From Solimonas sp. (GTDB taxonomy: Bacteria; Pseudomonadota; Gammaproteobacteria; Nevskiales; Nevskiaceae), in the NCBI GenBank assembly GCA_030149365.1, contig JASBRP010000037.1, forward strand, positions 30,727 through 94,726: a stretch of DNA of 64,000 nucleotides, in the 5' to 3' direction. The position numbers and the translations under genes were made by a program. Of this stretch, positions 1-8,051 are shown one piece after another. Position 1 is the first letter of the stretch, and each line of letters starts with the position of its first letter. The notes under the pieces were generated by a model. The model was given only the letters and a program-made list of their open reading frames with translations. It was not told where the DNA came from and made no database searches.

Positions 1-299
1 AGCGTGGCGATTGGCGTCAGCGTCCGCGTGGCGGCGAATACGGCCAGGCCGGCTGCGGAGTCGGCGAGCGAATAAAGCACGCTGCTGCATATCGATTCGC
101 CGGGTTCATCCAGAAAATGAGCTTGCGGCACCAGACGCATACAGGCCTGCGGCCCTTCTGTTGGCAGGATCGCCATGCCGAGGTCGCGGCTGTGCGGGAC
201 GCGCTCACAGAAGAAGCGAGCAAGTGCGACCGGATCGCCCAGAGAGTTGAATCGGGCGTCGGTGGCCGCCATGCTGTCCTCAGGAATGTCAGGCCTCAT
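1..299 (-). CDS. PaaI-like hotdog thioesterase, N-terminal part (runs off the left edge)
   Basis: The minus strand is open from an ATG at 297-299 to the window edge, giving about 99 residues. The segment ending LADSAAGLAVFAATRTLTPIATL-like matches the conserved core of PaaI/YbgC-type acyl-CoA thioesterases, where a small-residue-rich helix is followed by a Thr-rich strand. Such enzymes hydrolyse acyl-CoA thioesters in the cytoplasm. The start codon overlaps the TGA (296-298) that ends the preceding transglutaminase-like frame as ATGA, so the two were probably translationally coupled. It would be the last visible gene of the leftward reductase-regulator-diiron operon. The family call is from sequence pattern; the substrate is unknown. 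The C-terminus is outside the window. Confidence 0.72.
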   Translation of the reverse strand, partial: MRPDIPEDSMAATDARFNSLGDPVALARFFCERVPHSRDLGMAILPTEGPQACMRLVPQAHFLDEPGESICSSVLYSLADSAAGLAVFAATRTLTPIAT

Positions 300-1015
300 C
301 GATCGGATGCGACTTCGCTACGCACGTCATCGTCGAAGTTTGACTCTTCGAGACGGCTCATCTGGCTGTAGTGCTGGCGGAAGGTCGTCACCATGCTGGC
401 GAGCGGAACGTCGTCGAACTCGCCGCGCATCGACAGTTATTCCATGTGGCGGTTTCCGGCACGGTCGAGGGGGTGATAGATCGAGTCCTCGCGGCCGTCG
501 AACTCCAACGGCAGCAAGCCGAAGCGTTCGCACAGCTCGATGTTGAACGCCGGCGTCGCCTTGACCCATCCGCCATCAAGCCGGATCGAGGTGTAGCCAT
601 GCCAGTAAAAGATATCGGTCTTCATCGTCTCCCGCAGACGCGCCGTGGACAGGTGATTGCGCACATCGGCAAACCCGACTCTGGCGGGGATGCTCAAAGC
701 CCGGCAGGCGGCGGCCAGCAGCACGGCCTTGGTTACGCACCAGCCGTGTCCGGTGTCTAGCACGCGACTGGCCTTCATGCCGTAGGGGGTCAGATCCAGC
801 TGATAGGGGTCGTAGCGGAAGCCGTCACGAACGGCGTAGTAAAGCGCCACGGCCTTTTCACGCATGGGCTGGCCTGCTCTTTCATGCGCTTGCGCGAACC
901 GTATGACCGCAGCGTGGTCGGAATTGATGATGGCGGTGGGACATAGCGCCCCGGAGATGGTTTGCGTCGCGGCAGCGTCCTGGCAATCGCTGGGTCGAAG
1001 GGAAGCCGTGGTCAT
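296..1015 (-). pseudogene. Transglutaminase-like cysteine peptidase, interrupted by an in-frame stop
   Basis: The frame starts at ATG 1015 (an upstream start at 1066 is possible but would enter a hairpin). It shows a transglutaminase-like core: GHGWCVTKA carries the candidate catalytic Cys, YWHGYTSIRLDGGW the His, and KATPAFN the last motif. A TAA at 437-439 ends the frame after ...NRHME. The same frame then stays open for 46 more codons (LSMRGEFDDVP... to TGA 296-298), and that extension looks like the normal family C-terminus. Its natural stop overlaps the next gene's ATG as ATGA. A single substitution in a Tyr-like codon (TAC or TAT to TAA) explains this. All three catalytic motifs lie upstream of the stop, so a truncated product might keep some activity. 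A sequencing error cannot be excluded. Confidence 0.75.
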
Positions 1016-1057
1016 GGGAATCGGAATGGGAAGACGGGCGCGTGGATGCGGCGCTGC

Positions 1058-1098
1058 ATACCCCATCGCTGGCGGCAGAGCCGTCGGCGATGGGGTAT
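1058..1098. other. Long hairpin between the diiron gene and the transglutaminase-like gene
   Basis: ATACCCCATCGC (1058-1069) pairs perfectly with GCGATGGGGTAT (1087-1098), and an inner GGCGG/CCGTC pairing extends the stem. It lies just 3' of the diiron gene stop (1106) on the minus strand. There is no U-tract on either strand, so it may be an mRNA-stabilising or attenuating hairpin rather than a terminator. Confidence 0.5.
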
Positions 1099-1105
1099 AG
1101 CCTAT

Positions 1106-2353
1106 TCAAGCTGCCTCGCGGAGCTTCTCGATGGCCTGTTGGGCGAGCGCGTCATTGTCGCGCAGCAGGTCCTGCTCAGAGAGCTGGCTGGCGTTCTTGC
1201 CGCCGGCGTAGGCCATCAGGCCAGCCTTCTCGTAGTAGCTCTCCATGCGGGGCGAGAGCAGGCCGATGTATTGGAGATTCGGCACCAGGCGCTGGAACAT
1301 GATGCTGCGGAACTTGGTCATGGCTGGCGACTCGGCCATCAAGCGGTTCCAGGTCGCGCGCGGAACGCGGTGCGCAAACCACTCGTCGTGGATTTCGTGG
1401 GCGAAGAAGCGGTTGCGCATCAGCATCGCCACCTCGAAAGCCCAATCCTCACGCTCGCGACGCTCCGAGGCAGAGAGGTTCTTGGTGAAGTGCTCACGAA
1501 GCGCCAAGACGCCATAGTGGACATGGCGGGCTTCGTCCTGGATCACGTAGCGGAGCAGGTTCTTCAGCAGCGGCTCGCCGGTCTGGTTGTACATCGTGGA
1601 AAAGGCACCCAGCGCGAGCCCTTCGACCATGATCTGCATGCCGAGGAATTTCACGTCCCAGCGCGAGTCGGTGAGCAGGTCATCGATGATGACGAAGAGG
1701 TTGTCGTTGACCTTGTATACACGCTCTATTTTGGTCTCCAGGTAACGCAGAAACACCTCCAGATGGCGCGCCTCATCCATCACCTGGGTGGCGCCATAGA
1801 GCTTGCCATCGACCCAACTGACGGCTTCCGTGCATTGCGCAGAGGCGTAGAGCGCGCCTTGCTCGCCGTGCATGAACTGCGACAGCATCCAGGCCGCGAA
1901 GTGGTAGTTGAGCTTCTGCTTTTCGGTAGCGTCGAGCTTCACACCCGCAGCCTCCAGCCCATCGAACGGCGCAAACGGCGTGTGGCCGAGGATGGGCGTT
2001 TCTGGATTCATCGGATCGACCTGCGTGCTCCAGTCGAGCTGCCATTCGCCGTCCCACTGGTTGGCGACTGCCCGGCGGTAAAGGTCATACATCTCGGGGA
2101 AGTCGGTGCCGTAGTTCAGGTCGAAATGCACGGCATGGCCGGATTTCATCGGCACGCAATCGTCGCCCTTGCCCTTGCGCTGCCAGAGGCCGCGGTAAGC
2201 TGAGGGCAACATGCTCGCCCCGACCTTGGGGTCGCGAATCTCCGCGACGAGTGAGATGTTCTCCATCGTCTGCGTGACCTTGTTCTGCATCTTGAGCGGC
2301 AGGCCGTTCAACATGCGGCCAAGTTTCAGGGCAGCGGGGGTGGCGGTACTCAT
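1106..2353 (-). CDS. Diiron ferritin-like oxygenase
   Basis: The 415-residue soluble protein has the four-helix diiron signature. There are two Glu-containing helices (HGEQGALYAS and EGLALGAF) and two DEARH motifs (MDEARHLEVF near residue 190 and QDEARHVHYG near residue 280), which supply the carboxylate and His ligands. Proteins of this build are R2-like oxygenases, hydroxylases or N-oxygenases that activate O2 using electrons from a separate reductase. The 2Fe-2S reductase two genes upstream is the obvious electron donor. The ATG (2351-2353) overlaps the TGA of the merR-like gene as ATGA, so translation is coupled. The substrate is unknown. The thioesterase nearby suggests an acyl or CoA-linked compound, which is inference. 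Confidence 0.8.
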   Translation of the reverse strand: MSTATPAALKLGRMLNGLPLKMQNKVTQTMENISLVAEIRDPKVGASMLPSAYRGLWQRKGKGDDCVPMKSGHAVHFDLNYGTDFPEMYDLYRRAVANQWDGEWQLDWSTQVDPMNPETPILGHTPFAPFDGLEAAGVKLDATEKQKLNYHFAAWMLSQFMHGEQGALYASAQCTEAVSWVDGKLYGATQVMDEARHLEVFLRYLETKIERVYKVNDNLFVIIDDLLTDSRWDVKFLGMQIMVEGLALGAFSTMYNQTGEPLLKNLLRYVIQDEARHVHYGVLALREHFTKNLSASERREREDWAFEVAMLMRNRFFAHEIHDEWFAHRVPRATWNRLMAESPAMTKFRSIMFQRLVPNLQYIGLLSPRMESYYEKAGLMAYAGGKNASQLSEQDLLRDNDALAQQAIEKLREAA

Positions 2354-3111
2354 ACGGTTCTCTCCTCCTGGGACGGGGTCGTCTGCGCTGCGGAGGCCCC
2401 ATACACCTCCAGCAGCGCCGAAATCATGCGTTCATGGCGGATCACCAGCAGCCGGTGGATGGCCGGGATAACGGTGTGCAACAGCGAATCGATCTCAGCC
2501 GGGCGCAACTGCTGAACGCGGTCCTTGAACAAAGCGACTTCGCGCTCGAACAGCAGCTTGGCGGCCTGATCGATGTAGCCGATGTCGCGAGGGCTGAAAC
2601 CCTTTTCGGCGTTGATGCCGGCATCGCGCACCACGGTCCAGAGCCGCAGGCACTCGGCCTCGTCGGCGTCGAGCGCCTCGTTATCGGCAGAGGTGAGCAG
2701 CTTGATGTCGCGCAGCTCTTGCAGCTCGCCGGGGGTAAGGCCCAGCTCACCGGCAAGATCGCCTGCGGTCTTGCAGTCGCCGCCGGGCCTCTGCTGACGA
2801 AGGTCGTTGAGTCTCAAACGACGCAGGGCTTGCAGCGTGGCGAACTGGTCGGCACTGAACTGAAGTTCCGGCTGGTCGTCGAGAAGGCTCTTGATCGCCT
2901 TCAAGGGCAGCAGATGCTCCTCACGCAAGGAGCGGATCAATCGCAGACGGTGCAGGTGTTCGTCGCCGTAGAGGGCGGCGTTGTGCGCGGTCTTGCGGGC
3001 CGGTGGGAGCAGCCCTTCACGTAGGTAGAAGTGGATGGTCTCCCGGGTCACGCCCGAGCGCCGAACCACTTCGGCCATCCGGTAGGTGGACTCCGCGGCA
3101 GCACTCATCAT
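2350..3111 (-). CDS. MerR-family transcriptional regulator
   Basis: A 253-residue regulator. Residues 10-80 form the MerR winged helix (YRMAEVVRRSGVTRETIHFYLREGLLPP, then the wing and RLRLIRSLREEHLLPLKAIKSLL). A long helical C-terminal half replaces the usual metal-binding loop and probably senses a small molecule. The start is placed at ATG 3109-3111, which overlaps the TGA of the upstream reductase gene as ATGA. A longer upstream frame exists but lies inside the reductase gene. Its TGA in turn overlaps the diiron gene start. Location inside the operon suggests it controls these genes, perhaps through the palindrome at 4244-4268. That operator does not show the 19-20 bp promoter spacing typical of MerR activators. 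Confidence 0.82.
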   Translation of the reverse strand: MMSAAAESTYRMAEVVRRSGVTRETIHFYLREGLLPPARKTAHNAALYGDEHLHRLRLIRSLREEHLLPLKAIKSLLDDQPELQFSADQFATLQALRRLRLNDLRQQRPGGDCKTAGDLAGELGLTPGELQELRDIKLLTSADNEALDADEAECLRLWTVVRDAGINAEKGFSPRDIGYIDQAAKLLFEREVALFKDRVQQLRPAEIDSLLHTVIPAIHRLLVIRHERMISALLEVYGASAAQTTPSQEERTV

Positions 3112-4220
3112 GCTGTCTCCACGACGGTGATAGTCGCCTGACGATGCGGGTAGGCGCAGCAGGCCAGTGCGTAGCCGGCCTGGCGCTCGGGTTCGGTTAG
3201 GCAGTTCGGCGCGTCGGTGGCGACGTCGCCATCGAGCACCTTCACCTTGCAATGTCCGCAGCCGCCCATCGTGCAACTGAAAGGCAGCGCGACGCCCGCG
3301 CGCAGACCCGCCTCCAGCAGGGTTTCGCCGGGCCGCACCGTTACCTCTTTCTCTGCCCCCCCCACCCGGAACAGCACCGGATGCGGGTCCTTGGGATGCG
3401 GGCGCGATTCACGCGCGAAGGTCGTGAAACGCTCGCTGGCGATGGCCTGTGGCGGAACCCCGAGCGCGACGAGTTGGCGGCGCAGCGAGTCGTTGAAATT
3501 ATCCGGACCGCAGAGGAAGTAGTGCACCGCAGCACCCGGCGCGGCATCCCGCAATGCGTCGCCGCCAATGCGCCCGCGATGGCCGTCCCAGCCCTTTTCG
3601 GGTTTGCTAAGGACGTAGCGGACGTCGAGGTTCTTGTTCCGGCGGGCCAGAGCATCCAGGCGCTCGCGGAACAGAATGTCCTGCTCGCGCCGGTTGCCAT
3701 AGAACAGGGTGATCGGCGTGGTGCGGTGTTCCTGCCCCAGCAGCTGGTCGAGCATCGCCATCATCGGGGTGATGCCCGAACCCGCTGCAGCAAAGACGTA
3801 GTGACCCGGCGCTTGCGCTGGCAGAACGAAGTCGCCACTGGGGCCTGCGAACTGAAGCCAGTCACCCTCGCGCAGCCGCGCGTTCAGGTACGCCGACATC
3901 ACGCCGCCCTCGACGCGCTTGCTGGTGATAGTCAGCGTGCCGTCTTTCGGAAGCTCGCTGAGGGAATACGCCCGCTTCACCGGCTTGCCATCGATCTGTG
4001 CGACCAGGGTCAGGAACTGGCCGGCCCGCACGCCCTCGGGGATGCCGTTGTCTGGAGCAAGCACGACGGACGCTGCACCATTGGATTCCTTGACGATGCG
4101 ACGCACTTGCGCCCGATGGTGAAGCTGGTCAGGACGGACGAAACGAGCCCAGCGCTTGGCGCTCGGGCGAGGGCCCGAGGAAATCAAGACAGCGTGCTGG
4201 GTTGGAGCCTGGGCAATCAT
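3108..4220 (-). CDS. Ferredoxin reductase with C-terminal 2Fe-2S domain (electron-transfer partner)
   Basis: A 370-residue flavin/iron-sulfur protein. The FAD-binding barrel carries RAYSLS (about residue 83), the NAD(P)H-binding domain carries GSGITP and LCGPDNF, and a plant-type ferredoxin domain at the C-terminus has CTMGGCGHC plus a distal Cys in CLTEPER. This is the architecture of reductases that pass NAD(P)H electrons to diiron desaturases and hydroxylases. It is the first gene of the operon, under a promoter about 40 bases upstream, and its stop overlaps the merR start. The diiron oxygenase at 1106-2353 is the likely acceptor. Confidence 0.87.
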   Translation of the reverse strand: MIAQAPTQHAVLISSGPRPSAKRWARFVRPDQLHHRAQVRRIVKESNGAASVVLAPDNGIPEGVRAGQFLTLVAQIDGKPVKRAYSLSELPKDGTLTITSKRVEGGVMSAYLNARLREGDWLQFAGPSGDFVLPAQAPGHYVFAAAGSGITPMMAMLDQLLGQEHRTTPITLFYGNRREQDILFRERLDALARRNKNLDVRYVLSKPEKGWDGHRGRIGGDALRDAAPGAAVHYFLCGPDNFNDSLRRQLVALGVPPQAIASERFTTFARESRPHPKDPHPVLFRVGGAEKEVTVRPGETLLEAGLRAGVALPFSCTMGGCGHCKVKVLDGDVATDAPNCLTEPERQAGYALACCAYPHRQATITVVETA

Positions 4221-4243
4221 CGGCGAAGCTGAATCCTAGTGTG

Positions 4244-4286
4244 TAGTGTATAGATGCACTATACACTATACTTCATGCGCAAGCAA
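4244..4286 (-). promoter_or_regulatory. Promoter and 25-bp palindromic operator of the reductase-merR-diiron operon
   Basis: TAGTGTATAG (4244-4253) and CTATACACTA (4259-4268) form a perfect 10-bp inverted repeat around ATGCA. On the minus strand TTGCTT (4281-4286) and TATAGT (4258-4263) form a sigma70-like pair with a 17-bp spacer, and the -10 lies inside the palindrome. A protein bound there should block transcription, so repression by the operon's regulator or by an unlinked factor is likely. Confidence 0.65.
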
Positions 4287-4595
4287 GTTCAGTACTTCGG
4301 GAGGGAGCTCGCGCTTGGGCCTTCATCTCGTCCCGGGCCAGAATCAGCAAATCATGATCTTGAAGCGCGTCCGCCGAGCCAGCTCTCGGTAGGAGGAAGT
4401 GGATCGTGTTTCGCCGCTTCTGCACTTACATCAGCAGGTAGTGCGCTAGTGCGCTTGCCCGTTACCTAGGCACCGCCTCGGCCTTGTACGGCGGCTTCTT
4501 GGCTCGAACGAGCAGGAAGGCCTGACGATTGGCTGAGCCGCAAATGTCCGCCGTCAAACGTCAGGCTCTCTCCTCATACACGCGCACCTGTCTCA
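4287..4595. other. Intergenic region, no gene recognised
   Basis: Roughly 310 bases between the diiron operon promoter and the stop of the element-borne ttcA. Only short frames without recognisable similarity are present, and I see no convincing terminator, tRNA or recombination site. It may contain the end of the recombinase module or element-internal spacer. Confidence 0.4.
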
Positions 4596-5453
4596 CTAGA
4601 CGCTTTCGTCTGCCCCCATCTCTTCCCTCGAAAGCGAAAAGAAGTCAAACAATTCCCTGTCTGCCAACTGCGAGGGACGAATGTGCTGCATCGAGCGGAA
4701 GATGTTGTGCTTGCGCCGCGAATCTACTTTGTCCCACTCGTCAATCATCTTTCGCATTTGGAGTCTTTGCAGATTCTCCTGGGAACCGCAAAGGGTGCAA
4801 GGGATGATTGGAAACTTCATGCCGTCAGCGAATCTCTTAAGGTTTCGCTTTTCGCAGTACGCCATGGGACGTATTACTACGTTCCCCCCATCATCACTTT
4901 TCAACTTCGGAGGCATCGCCTTAAGCTGCCCGCCGAAGAACATGTTCAAAAACAGCGTTTCGATCATGTCATCCATGTGGTGGCCAAGCGCGATCTTCGT
5001 TGCACCAATTTCTTTGGCTACGCGATAGAGAATGCCTCGCCTCAACCGGCTGCACAGACCACACATCGTTTTCCCTTCCGGGACTTTTTCTTTGACGATG
5101 GAGTATGTGTCCTGCTCAATGATCTTGTAGGGCACACCAAGCGACTCGAAGTGCCGAGGAAGAACCTCCTCCGGAAAGCCCGGCTGCTTTTGATCCAGGT
5201 TGACGGCGATGATCTGAAAATCAATTGGCGCGCGCTTTTGAAGATCCATCAGCAATGAAAGCATTGACATTGAGTCAATGCCGCCACTGATGGCACACAT
5301 TACAACGTCACCCTCGACAATCATGTTGTAGTCAACAATTGCGCGACCCATGTCTCGAATCAGCGACTCCCGGAGCCGCTCAAAAGTCTTCGACGTTGTA
5401 GGCACGAGCGACCTAAGGTCGAGAACGGGAGCTTCGGTGGTTACATTGTTCAT
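4596..5453 (-). CDS. ttcA: tRNA 2-thiocytidine(32) synthetase TtcA, element-borne copy
   Basis: A 285-residue PP-loop ATPase that thiolates cytidine 32 of tRNAs using an iron-sulfur cluster. It has the PP-loop SGGIDS (about residues 56-61), the first Cys pair CGLC and the later CTLCGSQ. Length and motif order match complete TtcA. It is clearly AT-richer than the backbone along its whole length, so the entire gene appears foreign rather than a hybrid with the host copy. It is the last gene of the recombinase operon, starting 7 bases after the coiled-coil gene. The host ttcA is interrupted at the other end of the element (11240-11416), so this copy probably replaces the lost function. Confidence 0.88.
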   Translation of the reverse strand: MNNVTTEAPVLDLRSLVPTTSKTFERLRESLIRDMGRAIVDYNMIVEGDVVMCAISGGIDSMSMLSLLMDLQKRAPIDFQIIAVNLDQKQPGFPEEVLPRHFESLGVPYKIIEQDTYSIVKEKVPEGKTMCGLCSRLRRGILYRVAKEIGATKIALGHHMDDMIETLFLNMFFGGQLKAMPPKLKSDDGGNVVIRPMAYCEKRNLKRFADGMKFPIIPCTLCGSQENLQRLQMRKMIDEWDKVDSRRKHNIFRSMQHIRPSQLADRELFDFFSLSREEMGADESV

Positions 5454-5460
5454 TTTCTAC

Positions 5461-5940
5461 TCACGTACTACCTGGGAATTGAATGAGCTTCTGGTCCTTT
5501 CGGGCCTGAAGCTGGTCGCGGGCGGCCCTCAATCGAGCGACATGCTCCTTGGCTCTCTGCAACTCTGCTGCTCCTTCGTGGACCCGGAGCATTAGGGTTG
5601 CATTGACGGAATCCGCCTCTGCGAGTTGCCTCTCGAGATCGGCCACGCGCTTACGCAGATCGGCGATGACGTTCACCGACGAGGTCTCGGGCGTTGCCGG
5701 CCGCATTTTAGCAAGAACCTGCTTGCGGGCATTTACATACTGCGAATCCTCAACGGCGATGAGACCACGCGCTCGGCCTGCTTCTTTCGCCACCGTAGAG
5801 AAATTAATCTTCAATCGATGTGCCTTGGCCCTGGCGATGAGGTCCGGATGCGTCGGGCTGCCAGCCTCCAAGCGCAGCAGGGCTTCCAGGAACTCCCTTT
5901 CAATCGCAGGGTCGCATTCCTCCCGCTTAGTGCGCCCCAT
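5461..5940 (-). CDS. Coiled-coil accessory protein of the recombinase cassette (TnpC-like position)
   Basis: A 159-residue protein with an N-terminal helical, probably DNA-binding part (residues 1-75, with STVAKEAGRARGLIAVEDS resembling a helix-turn-helix) and a heptad-rich coiled coil over residues 90-150 (VIADLRKRVADLERQLAEADS...). Its ATG overlaps the stop of the third recombinase (TGATG). By position it matches the small non-recombinase gene that follows large recombinases in Tn554-like and trio elements (TnpC, GmtX), where it assists recombination. I do not recognise the family with certainty. Confidence 0.65.
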   Translation of the reverse strand: MGRTKREECDPAIEREFLEALLRLEAGSPTHPDLIARAKAHRLKINFSTVAKEAGRARGLIAVEDSQYVNARKQVLAKMRPATPETSSVNVIADLRKRVADLERQLAEADSVNATLMLRVHEGAAELQRAKEHVARLRAARDQLQARKDQKLIQFPGST

Positions 5941-8051
5941 CAGGTGTGCTCCATCTGAATGGAAATCCGTCTCAGTACTGATCTCGCTTGGGCGAGCCGT
6001 AGCTGCACGACGCGCGGTGGCTTTTCACCGACACGTTTCGATGCCAGCGCAAGCACTTCATGCGCATCGAGCCGTCGCTGCCAGTAGTCACGATGGTCAT
6101 GATCAACATAGTAGTGACTGCACCCGGCGCAGACCGACGGCTCCCGGGTGGCCACGTTCGGAGCTTGATTGCTCCAAGACGACGTACCGGCCTTCTCATG
6201 ACATTTTGCGCCGTCAGGGTTCAAGCCAATGAAGCAGTGCCCGTGGTCGGAGAACCAGATGCGCAGATCGTTCGTGACCACGTAGTCTCGAATGGCGCTG
6301 GTTGCTTCCTCCTCAGACTTTCCTTCAACTAGCACGGCAATCTGGCGTCGATGCTCCCTTAGCCGACCCGAGAAGAAGCCCGCCGAGGCCTGATCGTTCT
6401 TCGACCAAGCCCTGAAGAGTTCGACGGTTTTTTGAGTCCGGGCGGAGTTGATGTCTTTCAGAAGAACAATGTCGTTTCCGATGTACGCTTCCTCGGTCAT
6501 TGCCAGGGACAAATGCTTGAACTGCTGTGCGATCGCAGGCGCCATGCGACTATCTACGCGCCACAGGTACTGAGCAAAGTTCTTACGCCATTGGCGAGGA
6601 GCGACACATCCTCCCATGGTGTCCTTGTACGCACTCAAATCCTCGCCACGAGCGCTAGTCGCCGGTAACGATGCCAGATCAACATTGCGTACGATGAACT
6701 CACGCTGGGCATCCCGAATCGAGTGAAGCTGCATCGGCGCGACTGCCGAGGCCGGCTCATCGAATGGGCGGAACCCCAGTTGAACGAACGACAGCAGCAA
6801 GGATGTGCGAACCTCCTCCGGCGCCCCTTCGCACTGCCGCCAAGGCCTGTAGAGCCTCTCAAGAATCTGGACGGCGCGCACAGGCGGCGGGATGTAATCA
6901 GAGCCCCTGGGCCGCATGCCGATCAGCCACTCTGTCTCTTCAGGCATCGGGCGAAGCTTGTAGGTCGTACCCCGCAGAAAGAACAGATCGTTCAGTCCCG
7001 TCTGGGACGTTCTGATGCTTATGCAGGAGGGAAGCTGGGATGCTTCACCAATCCCGGACTGGAAGCTTCCCATCTCACTGATCCGGACCCCGGATTCGCT
7101 TTGAATGACGTGTATGCAGGCATCTCGCAGATCATCGATGGTAGCTGATACCTTTCTCCCGACATTGAGATTCCGAACTCGCGGTTTGAAGAGGTTGCCG
7201 TCCCATGAAAGCTCTTCCTGCCGTTCTTTTATGGTTAGCCAAGGCTTGGTGTCGCCGATCAAGATGGACGACTTCCATTTCAACATCGACAATCGGGTGG
7301 ATCGTATTCGACTCTGGGCGTTCCTTGATCGGTCCGAGTATCTCCAGGAGAAATGATCCTCGGCCAGCCGAATCACGTCATTTGCCATCGGTCCGATCCA
7401 GCGATGTGCCGCATTGAGAATGGAAAGGGCGACCTCCTCGGGGACCGGCTGGACGCGTTCATCGATCTTCGCATTGAGCCGTCGAGCCAACTCGCTGCCG
7501 GATAAGCCATCGAGAGGGGCCTCTGGAAGTGAGCCATAGCCTTCCTTCTCCATGTAGGGCTTCTGGGTCCAGAGTAGTTGTAGAACCGATACTGCAGTCC
7601 TGACGGCAGAAACTGATAACTCGCGCCCGTCCTTCTCAATCTCGATTACATAGTCCGAAAGGAAGTTCCATGACGCTGAGTTGGTAAGCTGACAGAGATC
7701 GGTGAAGTCGTGCTCCGCCATCCATCGAACTAACGGCCGCCAGATGAAGCTATGTCGATGAAGCGTTTGCGCCTTCTTCGGAAGTCCCTCCTGTGGAGCC
7801 TTGAGAAGGCTCCACACAAAGCATCGTAGTTCCTCGCGCAACAGCTCCCATCGGCTGTCGACAAATGCAGACCCATCAGGCATATCGAAGTCCCACTTTA
7901 CGCTGCAGAAGCTGGCGTGCAGGTTCTTCAGCTCGGAGTCCAGAAACCAGACCTTGTCTGCCCATTCCGACCGTCTTGAGACCCTACGACTGTGTCTGGC
8001 ATCAGCTTCATTCCGCTGCTGAAGCGTGTCTCTTGCGGCAGTGCTGTTCAT
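5940..8051 (-). CDS. Large site-specific recombinase-like protein (third of the trio)
   Basis: 703 residues. A tyrosine-recombinase-like catalytic half is suggested by WRKNFAQYLWRVDSRM followed by QFKHLSLAMTEEAYIGN, where Y in EEAYI sits at the nucleophile position. The HxxR His is not evident, so catalysis may be degenerate. The tail carries a Cys/His cluster (VCAGCSHYYVDHDHRDYW) that looks like a metal-binding site. The ATG at 8051 overlaps the TAA of the second recombinase as TAATG. In trio elements one or more recombinases may act structurally. GmtZ-type integrases are similar in size and position, but that match is from memory and unproven. Confidence 0.72.
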   Translation of the reverse strand: MNSTAARDTLQQRNEADARHSRRVSRRSEWADKVWFLDSELKNLHASFCSVKWDFDMPDGSAFVDSRWELLREELRCFVWSLLKAPQEGLPKKAQTLHRHSFIWRPLVRWMAEHDFTDLCQLTNSASWNFLSDYVIEIEKDGRELSVSAVRTAVSVLQLLWTQKPYMEKEGYGSLPEAPLDGLSGSELARRLNAKIDERVQPVPEEVALSILNAAHRWIGPMANDVIRLAEDHFSWRYSDRSRNAQSRIRSTRLSMLKWKSSILIGDTKPWLTIKERQEELSWDGNLFKPRVRNLNVGRKVSATIDDLRDACIHVIQSESGVRISEMGSFQSGIGEASQLPSCISIRTSQTGLNDLFFLRGTTYKLRPMPEETEWLIGMRPRGSDYIPPPVRAVQILERLYRPWRQCEGAPEEVRTSLLLSFVQLGFRPFDEPASAVAPMQLHSIRDAQREFIVRNVDLASLPATSARGEDLSAYKDTMGGCVAPRQWRKNFAQYLWRVDSRMAPAIAQQFKHLSLAMTEEAYIGNDIVLLKDINSARTQKTVELFRAWSKNDQASAGFFSGRLREHRRQIAVLVEGKSEEEATSAIRDYVVTNDLRIWFSDHGHCFIGLNPDGAKCHEKAGTSSWSNQAPNVATREPSVCAGCSHYYVDHDHRDYWQRRLDAHEVLALASKRVGEKPPRVVQLRLAQARSVLRRISIQMEHT

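Noticed and set aside
4254..4469. A 71-codon plus frame starting in the diiron promoter
   Set aside because: It starts inside the operator palindrome, lacks a ribosome-binding site and has no recognisable features.
4596..5453. Hybrid ttcA with element N-terminus and host C-terminus
   Set aside because: The C-terminal two-thirds is as AT-rich as the N-terminus and unlike the host fragment, so the whole gene appears element-borne.
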